Shown here piece after piece: positions 51,061-62,045 of a stretch of DNA of 64,000 nt. The translations under genes were made by a program, and so were the position numbers. Source of the stretch: Prionace glauca (lineage: Eukaryota; Chordata; Chondrichthyes; Carcharhiniformes; Carcharhinidae); NCBI GenBank assembly GCA_037974335.1, contig CM075760.1, positions 51,327,619 to 51,391,618 of the forward strand, in the 5' to 3' direction. The notes below the pieces were generated by a model that saw nothing but the letters and a program-made list of their open reading frames with translations, was not told the origin of the DNA and did no database searches. The first letter of the stretch is position 1. Each line of letters begins with the position of its first letter.

Positions 51061-52190
51061 GCATCGAGACACACAGACACACAGAGAGAAACACAGAGAC
51101 AGAGACACAGAGAGAGAGAAACACAGAGAGACAGAGACACAGAGAGAGAGAAACACAGAGAGACAGAGACACAGAGAAACACACAGAGACAAGAAAGACA
51201 CAGAGAAAAAACACAGAGAAACGAAACACAAAGAGAAAAAAACACAGAGACAGAGACACAGAGAAACACAGAGACAAGAGAGACACAGAGAGAAAAACAC
51301 AGAGAGACAGAGACACAGAGACACACAGAGACAAGAGAGACACAGAGAGAAAAACACAGAGAGACAGAGACAGAGAAAAAAACACAGAGAGACAGAGACA
51401 CACAGAGACAAGAGAGATACACAGATACAGACAAAGAGACAGAAAGAGACACAGATACCGAGAAATACAGAGACACAGAGAGATACACAGGCACAGACAA
51501 GAAAACAGGAAGAGACACAGATACAGAGAAATACAGAGACAGAGTGATACACAGATACAGACAAGGAAACAGACAGGGACACAGATACAGAGCAATACAG
51601 AGACACAGGGAGATACACAGATACAGACAAAGAGACAGAAAGAGACACAGATACAGAGAAATACAGAGACACAGAGAGATACACAGATACAGACAAGGAA
51701 ACAGATAGGGACACAGATATAGAGAAATACAGAGACACAGAGAGATACACAGATACAGACAAAGAGACAGAAAGAGACACAGATACAGAGAAATACAGAG
51801 ACAGAGCCATACAGATATGTAGAGAGATATATAGAGAATCATACACACACAAAATCATACTAACAGAGATATAGAGAAAGAGAGATGGAGTTAGACAAAG
51901 TCAGAATTAGTTAATTTTGAATTCAGTGTTTTTTTAAAAAATTCAGAGAATATTTTACAGGAAAATTGATTTGAAAGTGAACAAAAGTGAATCTGACCTT
52001 TGAGCTTCACACTGAGATCAGAACCCATGCGATCTGAGCTGCCCAGTATCTGTACAACTGTAACAGAGACCAGAAAGAGTAAAAAACAGAGCTCAACATC
52101 ACGGGAAATGAACAATTGTGAATAAGGTACAAGAAAAGTTATTTATTTATACATGAAATTTAAACTACAAGAAAACTATTAACTACAATT
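50815..52190. repeat. Segmental duplication, copy B
   Basis: Pair of 47650-50510. The array part is uninterrupted by LINEs. The right segment ends at actacaattaatag (52190), where the 52-bp satellite begins. Confidence 0.9.
51061..51895 (+). repeat. GA-rich array of copy B with higher-order units
   Basis: Purine-rich repeats. A ~70-120-base higher-order unit (agatacagacaaagagacagaaagagacacagatacagagaaatacagagacac) recurs four or more times between 51420 and 51800. Long open frames on both strands come from the repeat alone. Confidence 0.93.
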
Positions 52191-52194
52191 AATA

Positions 52195-53585
52195 GACTCT
52201 CTGTTATTACAGTCTGGGTCTTGTGTCAGTAATCTCTGCCCTTAACCTCTCTTATTACAATCTGCCTTATGTCATTTATCTCCACCCTAAACATCCCTCA
52301 GTTATTACAATCTGGGCCTTGTAGCAGTAATCTCTGCCCTAAACATCCCTCAATTATTACAATCTGGACTTGTAGCAGTAATCTCTGCCCTAAACATCCC
52401 TCAATTATTACAATCTGGACTTGTAGCAGTAATCTCTGCCCTAAACATCCCTCAGTTATTACAATCTGGGCCTTGTATCAGTAATCTCTGCCCTAAACAT
52501 CCCTCAATTATTACAATCTGGACCTTGTAGCAATAATCTCTGCCCTAAACATCCCTCAATTATTACAATCTGGACCTTGTAGCAGTAATCTCTGCCCTAA
52601 ACATCCCTCAGTTATTACAACCTGGGCCTTGTATCAGTAATCTCTGCCCTAAACATCCCTCAGTTATTACAATCTGGACCTTGTATCAGTAATCTCTGCC
52701 CGAAACATCCCTCAATTATTACAATCTGATCCTTGTATCAGTAATCTCTGCCCTAAACATCCCTCAGTTATTACAATCTGGGCCTTGTAGCAGTAATCTC
52801 TGCCCTAAACCTCTCTCAGTTATTACAATCTGGGCCTGTAGCAGTAAATCTCTGCCTTTAACCTCTCTTATTACAATCTGCCTAATGTCATTTATCTCCG
52901 CCCTAAACATCCCTCAGTTATTACAGTCTGGACCTTGTATCAGTAATCTCTGCCCTAAACATCCCTCAGTTATTACAGTCTGGACCTTGTATCAGTAATC
53001 TCTGCGCTAAACATCCCTCAGTTATTACAATCTGGGCCTTGTAGCAGTAATCTCTGCCCTAAACATCCCTCAGTTATTACAATCTGATCCTTGTATCAGT
53101 AATCTCTGCCCTAAACATCCCTCAGTTATTACAATCTGGGCCTTGTAGCAGTAATCACTGCCCTAAACCTCTCTCAGTTATTACAATCTGGGCCTGTAGC
53201 AGTAAATCTCTGCCTTTAACCTCTCTTATTACAATCTGCCTAATGTCATTTATCTCCGCCCTAAACATCCCTCAGTTATTACAGTCTGGACCTTGTATCA
53301 GTAATCTCTGCCCTAAACATCCCTCAGTTATTACAGTCTGGACCTTGTATCAGTAATCTCTGCGCTAAACATCCCTTAGTTATTACAATCTGGGCCTTGT
53401 ATCAGTAATCTCTGCCCTAAACATCCCTCAGTTATTACAATCTGGGCCTTGTAGCAGTAATCTCTGCCCTAAACATCCCTCAGTTATTACAATCTGGACC
53501 TTGTATCAGTAATCCCTGCCCTAAACATCCCTTAGTTATTACAATCTGGACCTTGTATCAGTAATCTCTGCCCTAAAGCTCTCTC
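52195..53585 (+). repeat. 52-bp satellite, block 1
   Basis: The unit cagttattacaatctgggcc .. gtaatctctgccctaaacatccct has a period of 51-52 bases and about 27 copies. A higher-order repeat of 358 bases is visible: the unusual run with cctgtagcagtaaatctctg, atgtcatttatctccgccc and then two gtatcagtaatctctgcgct-type units occurs at 52831 and again at 53189. Units end mostly in catccctc here. Confidence 0.95.
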
Positions 53586-53589
53586 CTAA

Positions 53590-53960
53590 ACCTTCCAATC
53601 TTTCAAAAACATTTGGATGAGCGCTCACAACATCACAACATTCACAGATATGGGACAAGAGATGGAAAACTGGGTTAGCACAACTTTAGTGGGAGTTACT
53701 GTTGGTGCAGACTCGATGATCAAGCATTGGGTGATCAATTTGATGTTTCCAGCTATGCTGCTTACAATGCTGTCTCATTTTTTGTGTCTATGGCAAACTG
53801 TGATGTGAAGAATTCAGTTACATTAAATGGTCAATAAATACATCCAAACTACCTGTATATTTCTGTGTGTGTGTTTACCATGATCTGTTTGAGTGGTGGG
53901 TCAGGCTCGATGGGTCAAATGGCCTAAAACTGCCCAGAATTGAGATTTAAACACTCATGC
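53590..53960 (+). mobile_element. Possible CR1-type 3' end between satellite blocks
   Basis: caaaaacatttggatgagcgctcac, ttcacagatatgggacaagagatgg and tgcagactcgatgatca resemble the 3' ends of shark CR1 subfamilies. caggctcgatgggtcaaatggcctaaaactgc (53901-53932) is a second such end. A 63-codon frame (53617-53808) overlaps it and is not supported as a gene. Confidence 0.5.
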
Positions 53961-54447
53961 ATGCTGACACACACACAGAGACACACACACAGACAGACAC
54001 ACACTCATTGACACAGACAGATGCACACACACACACACACACAGACACACACACTCATTGACACAGAGACGGATGCACACACACACACACAAACACAGAG
54101 GCACTCACATAGAGACAGAGTGAGACACACATATATTCAGACAGAGACACACACACAGACACAAACACACAGGCACTCATACAGAGAGAGACACACACAT
54201 ATTCAGAGAGACACAGAGAGACAGACACACACACACATTCACTCACAGACACACACACACCAACAGACACATAGAAACACATGTTGAAATCCACACACAT
54301 ACTGAAACACACATACACTCACAGACACACAAGCTCACACACAGAAAGAAACACAATCTGTCTCTCTCACACACACACACACAGAAATACGTGCACACAC
54401 TTAGAATCTCTCCCTCACACACACAGAAACACAGAAACATAACCACA
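53961..54447 (+). repeat. CA-rich microsatellite region
   Basis: acacacagagacacacacac and related repeats for about 480 bases, with ctcattgacacag higher-order phrases. No gene. Confidence 0.95.
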
Positions 54448-54595
54448 CCGACACTCACACACACTCATTCCTATTTCTGTTTTACTCCTCACTGTCCCCA
54501 GCTAGAAAGTACTGGGATCTGAGCTTGAAATGCTGGAACTGATCCTGGGGGAATGAGTGGGGTCTGATAGACACCCAGAGGGTCACTTATGTGTG
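54448..54595. other. Unrecognised DNA
   Basis: No supported feature. Confidence 0.3.
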
Positions 54596-55172
54596 AATCA
54601 TAGAATGGGGACAGCACAGGAGGCCATTCAGCCCATCAATCCAGGATGGAGAGCCTGCAAGAGCAGTTTGACTATTCCCGCTCCCCCCACCCTCTCCCCG
54701 TAACCCTGTCAATATTTTCCCCTCAGTCTCCCATTCAATCTCCTCCTGATGGAATCTCCTTCCCCCTCTGGCTCAGACAGAACATTCCAGATCCCAGTGC
54801 GTTCAAAACATTTCCCCATCACACAATCCCAGATTCACACAGTGCAGGAGAGACCCCTCGGCCCATCGAGTCTGTACTGACCCGTCAGAACCACCTAACA
54901 TCCCCACCCAACCCCATTTCCCAGCACTTGGCCCACAGCCCTGAATGTGATGATGGGCCGAATGCTCATCCAGGGACTTTTTAAAGGGTGTGAGACAACT
55001 TGCCTCTACCCTCCCTCCCAGGGAGCACATTCCAGACCCTCCCCACCCTCTGGGTAAAACAATTCTTCCTCACATCCCCCTCAACCTCCTGTCCCTCACC
55101 TTGAACCTGTGTCCCCCTCGCGACTGACCCTTCAACTAAGGAGAGCAGCTGTTCCCGATCCACACTGTTCAT
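54596..55172 (-). mobile_element. Two CR1-related antisense 3' fragments
   Basis: 54596-54795 begins catagaatggggacagcac and follows an old CR1 order (ccctcagtctcccattc). 54825-55172 begins agattcacacagtgcaggag and includes ccagaccctccccaccctctggg and cagctgttcccgatccacac. Both run antisense and lack 5' parts. The right one abuts the satellite. Confidence 0.6.
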
Positions 55173-56925
55173 GCCTGTCTCAGTTATTACAATCTGGGCC
55201 TTGTATCAGTAATCTCTGCCCTAAACCTCTCTCAGTTATTACAATCTGGGCCTTATATCAGTAATCTCTGCCCTAAACCACTCTCAGTTATTACAATCTG
55301 GGCCTTGTATCAGTAACCTCTGCCCTAAACCTCTCTCAGTTATTACAATGTGGGCCTTGTATCAGTAATCTCTGCCCTAAACCTTTCTCAGTTATTACAG
55401 TGTGGGATTGTATCAGTAATCTCTGTCCCGAATCTGTCTCAGATTTTACAATCTGGGCCTTGTATCAGTAATCTCTGCCCTGACCCACTCTCAGTTTTTA
55501 CAATCTGGGCCTTGTAGCAATAATCATGCCCTAAATCTCTCTCAGTTATTACAATCTGGGCCTTGTATCAGTAATCTCTACCCTAAACCACTCTCAGTCA
55601 TTACAATCTGGGCCTTCTATCAGTAATCTCTGCCCTAAACCTCTCTCAGTTATTACAATCTGGGCCTTGTAGCAATAATCATGTCCTAAATCTCTCTCAG
55701 TTATTACAATCTGGGCCTTGTATCAGTAATCTCTGCACTAAACCACTCTCAGTTATTACAATCTGGGCCTTGTATCAGTAATCTCTGCCCTAAACCTCTC
55801 TCAGTTATTACCATCTAGGCCTTGTAGCAATAATCATGCCCTAAACCTCTCTCAGTTATTACAATCTGGGCCTTGTATCAGTAATCTCTGCCCTAAACCA
55901 CTCTCAGTTATTACAATCTGGGCCTTGTATCAGTAATCCCTGTCCTAAACCTCTCTCAGTTATTACAATCTGGGCCTTGTATCAGTAATCCCTGTCCTAA
56001 ACCTCTCTCAGTTATTACAGTGTGGGATTGTATCAGTAATCTCTGCCCTAAATCTCTCTCAGTTATTACAATCTGGGTCTTGTATCAGTAATCTCTGCCC
56101 TAAACCCCTCTTAGTTATTACAATCTGGGCCTTGTATCAGTAATCCCTGTCCTAAACCTCTCTCAGTTATTACAGTGTGGGATTGTATCAGTAATCTCTG
56201 CCCTAAACCTCTCTCATTTATTACAGTCTGGGCCTTGTGTCAGTAATCTCTGCCCTAAACCTCTCTCAGTTATTACAATCTGGGCCTTGTATCACTAATC
56301 TCTGCCCTAAACCTCTCTCAGTTATTACAATCTGGGCCTTGTATCAGTAATCTCTGCCCTAAACCACTCTCAGTTATTACAATCTGGGCCTTGTATCAGT
56401 AATCTCTGCCCTAAACCTCTCTCAGTTATTACAATCTGGGCCTTGTATCAGTAATCTCTGCCCTAAACCACTCTCAGTTATTACAATCTGGACCTTGTAT
56501 CATTAATCTCTGCCCTAAACCTCTCTCAGTTATTACAATCTGGGCCTTGTATCACTAATCTCTGCCCTAAACCTCTCTCAGTTATTACAATCTGGGCCTT
56601 GTATCACTAATCTCTGCCCTAAACCACTCTCAGTTATTACAATCTGGGCCTTGCATCACTAATCTCTGCCCTAAACCTCTCTCAGTTATTACAATCTGGG
56701 CCTTGCATCACTAATCTCTGCCCTAAACCTCTCTCAGTTATTACAATCTGGGCCTTGTATCACTAATCTCTGCCCTAAACCTCTCTCAGTTATTACAATC
56801 TGGGCCTTGTATCACTAATCTCTGCCCTAAACCTCTCTCAGTTATTACATTCTGGGCCTTGTATCAGTAATCTCTGCCCTAAACCTCTCTCAGTTATTAC
56901 AATCTGGGCCTTGTATCAGTAATCC
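55173..56925 (+). repeat. 52-bp satellite, block 2
   Basis: The same family as block 1, period 52 (starts at 56527 and 56579). Most units end in aacctctct or aaccactct, not acatccct as in block 1, and the 3' part has a gtatcactaatct subtype. About 33 copies. The array is broken from block 1 by 1.6 kb of other repeats. Confidence 0.96.
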
Positions 56926-57180
56926 GGGTCCCTGGTGCTGTGAGGCAGCAGTGCTAACCCCTGTGCCACCGTGCTGTACAGAGGAAGAGGAGGATTCACC
57001 CCAGTTCCCACATTCAATGATATCACGGCCGCTCTGTGATCGAATTCTGTATCACTTTGCACCTTTGGCTAAGAAAAATCCCTCAACCTCAGATTAAACA
57101 GCAACTGAGCATCGATTGCCGTTTGCAGAAGATTGTTCCAAACTAATATCACCCCCGGTGTGGCAAAGTGTTTCTTCATT
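56926..57180 (-). mobile_element. Type 1 SINE head and CR1 fragment, antisense
   Basis: 56923-56976 reads ccgggtccctggtgctgtgaggcagcagtgctaacccctgtgccaccgtg, the reversed SINE tRNA-like head. 56980-57180 resembles an old CR1 3' fragment (attccccagttccc, gatcgaattctgt, aaacagcaactgagc). Confidence 0.6.
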
Positions 57181-57828
57181 TCACTCCTGAATGTCTAAAA
57201 TACTAAACATTGTCTCAAATCCAATGTCCCCCCAAGTCCTGGACTCCCCCCCCCCCCCCCAATCTGGTCTTATTGGAGTCGGATGCCGTGTTTGGGAGCG
57301 ACACGGGATTGGGAAGGACTGTTCATGCGGAGGATACACACCAGGAATCTGTCCCAGAATCAGAACAGAGCCGGGAGAATCAAACACGGAAAGAGGGGTT
57401 GGATTTGTGAGCCTCGGAAAGCTTTAGTGTTTGGTCAGAATGTTAACAGGGTGAAGTTTGGAGCCTCTGGGGTGACAGTTGTCCCAATACAGATTCTATC
57501 TTATTGTAACATTAAGGTACCGAGTGTCCTGAGCTCAGCAGCATTTACAAACCATCATCTGCAGAAAGCTTGCTGTTTAAATTGTATCAATCCAGCTCTT
57601 TGGAAATGTGTCTTATTTAAGAAAGTGACAAACTAATTTCAGAGAGGGAGAGAGATCCAGATCCAGAGACAGAGAGAGACAGAAACAGGATGGGATTGTG
57701 CTGTGCATGTTACAGAGCTGACACTGAGACACACACCAGATGGACAGTCACAGACCAGAGTGAATCATTCTCTGTAACCTGCAGTGTCCCGGACATGGAC
57801 AGACGCTGACACTCAGACACACACACAC
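57181..57828. other. Unrecognised DNA, C-run and diverged paralogous segment
   Basis: A C-run at 57247-57260. 57455-57600 (gggtgacagttgtcccaatac .. aacattaaggtaccgagtg .. tgtatcaatccagct) resembles 59570-59700 (gggtgacagtttgggagtaac .. acatgaaggtaccctgc .. tgtgaatccagct), pointing to an old local duplication. Open frames show no domain. Confidence 0.4.
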
Positions 57829-57965
57829 ACAACAACAACAACAACTTGCATTTATGTAGCACCTTGAACAGAATTGTCCCTGAGATGCTTCACAGGAACC
57901 AGGAGTGAAAAATTGAGTCACGGGCGAGTTTAGGGACAGACGCCCCACAGATTTGGTGAAAAGTG
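57829..57965 (+). repeat. Interspersed repeat, caacttgcatttatgtagcacc type
   Basis: acaacaacaacaacttgcatt .. tgtagcaccttgaacagaattgtccctgagatgcttcacaggaacc. A shorter relative is at 43345-43390. The class is unknown to me. It has been copied at least twice in the window. Confidence 0.55.
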
Positions 57966-57984
57966 ATTGGTTTTCGGAAGTCTC

Positions 57985-58710
57985 CTAATGGGGGAAAGGG
58001 AGTTATTCAGCGGCAAATGTGAGGTTCTCCACTTTGGGAGCAGAAAGGGGGAGGCGGATTACTGTCTGAATGGCCATAAATGAGGAGCGGGGAATGTACA
58101 AGGAGACCTGGGTGTCCCTCACACACCAATCGCTGGAGACAAGCGTGCAGGGGCAGGAGGCAGGAGAAAAGGCCAATGGGATGTTGGCCCCCATAGCGAG
58201 AGGATTGGAGAACAGGAAGAGGGTCTTGCTGCAATTAGACAGGGCCTTGGTGAGACCACAGCCCGAATATTGTGGACAGTTTGGCTCTCTGTATCTGAGG
58301 AAGGATGTTCTTGCTCCAGAGGGAGCCCGGAGAAGGTTTCCCAGACGGATCCCTGGGATGGAGGGACTGACGAATGAGGAGAGATTGAGTGGGTTGGGAT
58401 TGTATTCACTGGAGATCAGAAGAGTGAGGGGACGAACTCATCAAAATCAATAAAATTCTAACAGGACCAGACAGGGGTAGGTGCCAGAAGGATGATCCCG
58501 GTGGTGGGGGTGTCCAGAACCAGGGCTCACAGTCTGAGGATACAGGGGAGACGGTTTAGGACAGAGATGAGGAGAAATCTCTTCACCCAGAGAGGGGTCA
58601 GCCTGTGGAATTCACCAACACAGAAAGTAGTTGAGGACAAAACATTGAATGTTTCCGAGGGGCTGTTAGATACAGCACTTGGGGCAAAGGGGATAAAAGG
58701 ATAAGGGGCA
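57985..58710 (+). mobile_element. CR1 LINE, C-terminal ORF2 and 3' UTR, sense
   Basis: Recognised segments: FGSRKGEADYC near 58036, ANGMLAPIARGLENRKRVLLQLDRALVRPQPEYCGQFGSLYLRKDVLAPEGARRRFPRRIPGM (58170-58360) and ISPQRGVSLWN (58590). Several frame breaks lie at 58440-58490. It is older and GC-richer than the 44-kb copy. Confidence 0.75.
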
Positions 58711-58724
58711 AGGTTCACTTTCCT

Positions 58725-58955
58725 GGCTAATCCCCCCTAACCTACATATCCCCTGACACTCAGGGACAATTTAGCACGGCCAATTCACCTAACCTGCACA
58801 TCTGGGGACTGAGGGAGGAAACCGGAGCACCCGGATGAAACCCACGCAGACACGGGGAGAATCTCCGTACAGACAGTGACCCAGGGCTGGGATTGAACCC
58901 CGGTCCCTGGCGCTGGGAGGCAGCAGTGCCAACCACTGTGCCAACGCATGCTCAT
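58725..58955 (-). mobile_element. Type 1 SINE, antisense
   Basis: gctaatcccccctaacctacatatcccctgacactcaggg, aggaaaccggagcacccggatg, gggattgaaccccggtccctggcgctgg (B box reversed) and cagcagtgccaaccactgtgccaacgc (A box reversed). A near complete head. Confidence 0.8.
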
Positions 58956-59744
58956 CAAACACTTCCAACCTAAATACAGGACACAGAGTAAAATTCCCTC
59001 TGCTCCGTCCAGGGAATTTTTCATTGCAGATTTTTAGATTTATTTTAAGGAGAGAACAAACAGAACTCAAATTGTTCAGCATCCCAGTGTGAACTCGTGT
59101 TTAATTCAACCAGGATCTCAGCTCCTCAGATTGCAACATGGAGTTGAAGCTGTGAATACAGATGTGTCTCTCTCTGTCTCAGAATTTGTGTATTCTGTCT
59201 CTCACTCACTTTGAAACTTATCTGAAGAATTTGAACAATGAACGCTGCTTTAATCCCTCCTGACTCTAAGCACATGGAACTGGGGAATCTTCAAAGCCGA
59301 CAGTCTCATGTAATTAACACCAAACTGCATCTTTATTCCCCCATCCATTTCCTATCTCTGAATAGATCCCACACATTTCCAGAATGCAGGAAGCTCTCAA
59401 TGGAAACTGCTTCCAATGATTCCCCAATACAATTGTTCACACTTGCCTGGAAACAACATCCCACTGACATTCCCCAAAGCAGCCACAGAAAAGGGACGGG
59501 TTATTTTAAACATTGAACCTGAACTCACTGAGCTGATGTTTCACTGACATTACACAGAAATGTGGATCCTGTGGGGGTGACAGTTTGGGAGTAACATTAC
59601 AACATGAAGGTACCCTGCACACTGCATCTCACATCATTTACAGCATTCCCGATCTATCCCAGAAATTGCTGTGTGGATTGTGTGAATCCAGCTGTGAGAT
59701 ATCCACACATATCGAACTCCCACTGCTTCTGTCTTTTCATCATT
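58956..59744. other. Unrecognised DNA
   Basis: No supported gene. 59570-59700 is a diverged copy of 57455-57600. A 92-codon frame at 59238-59516 starts with ATG but has no known motif. Confidence 0.35.
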
Positions 59745-60000
59745 TATAAACACAGAAACTAAAAGCAGGAGGCCACTCAGCCCTTCCAGTCTCCTCCTAC
59801 ATTCATTCTGATCATCAAATTCAATATCCTGATCCCACATTAGCCCCAAGAGCTCCATCTCATTCCCAGTGGGAATCAGACAATGTTTTATCCTCAGCTA
59901 CTTTCTGTGGGGCTGAATCCCACACACTCCCCACTCTCTGGGTGAAGGGATTTCTCCCACCTCAGCCCGAAAAGGTTTCCCCTTTCCCCTCAAACTATGG
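59745..60000 (-). mobile_element. Old CR1-related antisense fragment
   Basis: aaaagcaggaggccactcagccc, tcattctgatcatcaaattcaata, cccacacactccccactctctggg and aagggatttctcccacctcagcc follow CR1 3' order read backwards. Confidence 0.55.
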
Positions 60001-60225
60001 GAGTTCTGGATTCCCCCACCATCGGGAAGGTTCTTTCTGAATCCACTCTGTCTAATCCGAATGTTCCCTTAGTGAGGAGACAACTGTGTCCGAAATATCT
60101 CAGTGCTGTGTTCACATCAAATGGACACTGGGAAGAAACAGCAAATGACTGACTGATATTTGTGGGTATTTTTCACAGATTCCCAGAGAGGGAGAGATGG
60201 ACAGAAGACCCAGACACAGAGAGAG
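60001..60225 (+). repeat. Tandem-duplicated segment, copy 1 (paired with 61097-61321)
   Basis: gagttctgga at 60001 and tgtgggtatt at 60161 are each found exactly 1096 bases to the right. The two copies are nearly identical without indels over at least 215 bases (one C/T difference close to the start, one A/G at the end). The segment ends inside the purine repeats. Confidence 0.93.
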
Positions 60226-61040
60226 AGACACAGATTGAGAGACAGAGACACACACACAGATATATAGAGAGAGAGACAAGGAGAGAGAAATATAGAGAGA
60301 AATACAGATACAGAGAGAGAGAGACACAGAAAGAGAGAGAGAGACAGAGAGAGAGAGACACACACACACAAAGCGAGAGAGACACACACACAAAGAGAGA
60401 GAGAGACAAAGAGAGAAAGACACAAAGAGAGACACACAGAGAGACAGAGAGAGTGAGAGAAACATAGAGAACAAAAGAGAGACAGAGGGAGAGAGACATG
60501 CGGGGAGACAGAGACACAGGGAGGGAGATAGAGAGAGAGGCACGAAGAGAGACACAGAGAGAGACACACACACAGGGAGAGAGAGAGAGAGACAGGGAGA
60601 GACACACACAGGGAGAGAGAAAAACACAGGGAGAGACAGAGAGAGAGAGAAAGACAGAGACAAAAGACACAGAGAGAGAGAGAGACATACAGACAGACAG
60701 AGTGTGTGAGAGAGCGAGAGACACATACACACACACAAAGACAGATAGAGAGAGAGCGAATGAGAGAGGGAGGGACAAAGAGAGAGACGGAGAGAGAGAG
60801 AGAGAGACAGGGAGAGGGAGAGACAGAGAGAAATACAGAGAGGCAGAGAGAAATAGAGAGACAGAGAGAGTGAGAGACACATACATACAGAGGTGACAGA
60901 ACGAGACAGACAGACAGGGACAGAGAGAGAGATAGAGACAGAGAGAGAGGGAGAGAGATACAGAGAGAGACAGAGACAGAGAGAGACAAAGACAGAGAGA
61001 GAGAGAGAAAGAGAAAGTCACATAAAGAGAGAGAGAGTAT
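60205..61040 (+). repeat. GA-rich (gagagacaga) array
   Basis: About 840 bases of purine-rich repeat with gagagaca, acacaca and agagaga variants. It forms the middle of the 1096-base duplication unit. Long Ser/Leu-rich reverse frames are repeat translations. Confidence 0.95.
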
Positions 61041-61096
61041 TATTGTTCAAGATGCATCACTAAAAGGTTTATCCTTGACTGTCAAACTATGACCCC

Positions 61097-61321
61097 GAGT
61101 TCTGGACTCCCCCACCATCGGGAAGGTTCTTTCTGAATCCACTCTGTCTAATCCGAATGTTCCCTTAGTGAGGAGACAACTGTGTCCGAAATATCTCAGT
61201 GCTGTGTTCACATCAAATGGACACTGGGAAGAAACAGCAAATGACTGACTGATATTTGTGGGTATTTTTCACAGATTCCCAGAGGGGGAGAGATGGACAG
61301 AAGACCCAGACACAGAGAGTG
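61097..61321 (+). repeat. Tandem-duplicated segment, copy 2
   Basis: Second copy of 60001-60225. To its right the purine repeat is short (61310-61350) and is replaced by an old CR1. Confidence 0.93.
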
Positions 61322-61369
61322 AGAAACAGAGAGAGACACAGGTTGAGAGAGGTATAAAAGGTCTCCCTT

Positions 61370-62045
61370 TACCTACACACAATTTCACTTGTTCCCAGTT
61401 GGTTTATGGTTTCTCTCCTCAACTTACTGTCCAAAATGCATCACTTCCCATTTCTCAGTGTTGGAGTGAACTGTCTGTCTGTTTCATTTCAATCTCCTCT
61501 GCACCCGGCTCTCCAACACAAACCATTGTCTGGTAGAAAGTGAGAAGGAGCCTCGATAGAGAGGTTGGGGAGGATTGAATGGGGAGAGGTAGAAACCCTC
61601 AACACATTTCAAAACTACACTGATTCCCACTTGAAGGAATAACTTCTCCACACCGACACTATCCCGTCATTCTAGATAAACCCATACTGCCTGTGTTCTG
61701 TGATAAATTACACACAAGTTCAAAGATTATTTTAAATAGTGGGGTTACATTTGCCACCCTCCAATCTGTAGGAACTGCTCCAGAGTCTATAGATATTTTG
61801 GGAGGTGATCACCAACACATCCAATATTTCCAGCACCACTTCCTTTAATACTCTGGGATTATCAGGCCCTGGGGATTTGTTAGCCTTTAACCCCATTCAT
61901 TCCCCCAGCACCATTTTCTTACTAAACATTGGTTTAGTGAGATTGAATTGTTTCAGTAATGTCTACGTCTCAGGCTCCCCTGTGTCCCTAACTGTCCATC
62001 TCTGGGGCAGTTTAACAATCCCCAAACCTTCACAACTTGGGAAAT
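61370..62045 (-). mobile_element. CR1-like LINE, old, deleted
   Basis: The antisense phrases tccaaaatgcatcacttcccat (CEVMHFG), ataaacccatactgcctgtg and caccctccaatctgtaggaactg .. gggattatcaggccctgggg follow the order seen at 16.3-17.3 kb. Large parts are missing, including RT segments between about 61540 and 61660. Confidence 0.65.

Noticed and set aside
51030-51858. Long overlapping frames of 240-290 codons on both strands
   Set aside because: Purine repeat translations (RETQRDRDTE on one strand, SLSVSLCVSL on the other), present in several phases at once.
53617-53808. 63-codon frame with a hydrophobic C terminus (possible small membrane protein)
   Set aside because: It overlaps a CR1-type 3' end between satellite blocks, so the hydrophobic stretch is likely chance.
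59238-59516. 92-codon ATG frame
   Set aside because: No motif, no homologue recognised, in sequence with local duplications but no exon signals.
60112-61021. Three overlapping minus-strand frames of 256-290 codons
   Set aside because: Simple repeat in three phases, no start context, no domain.
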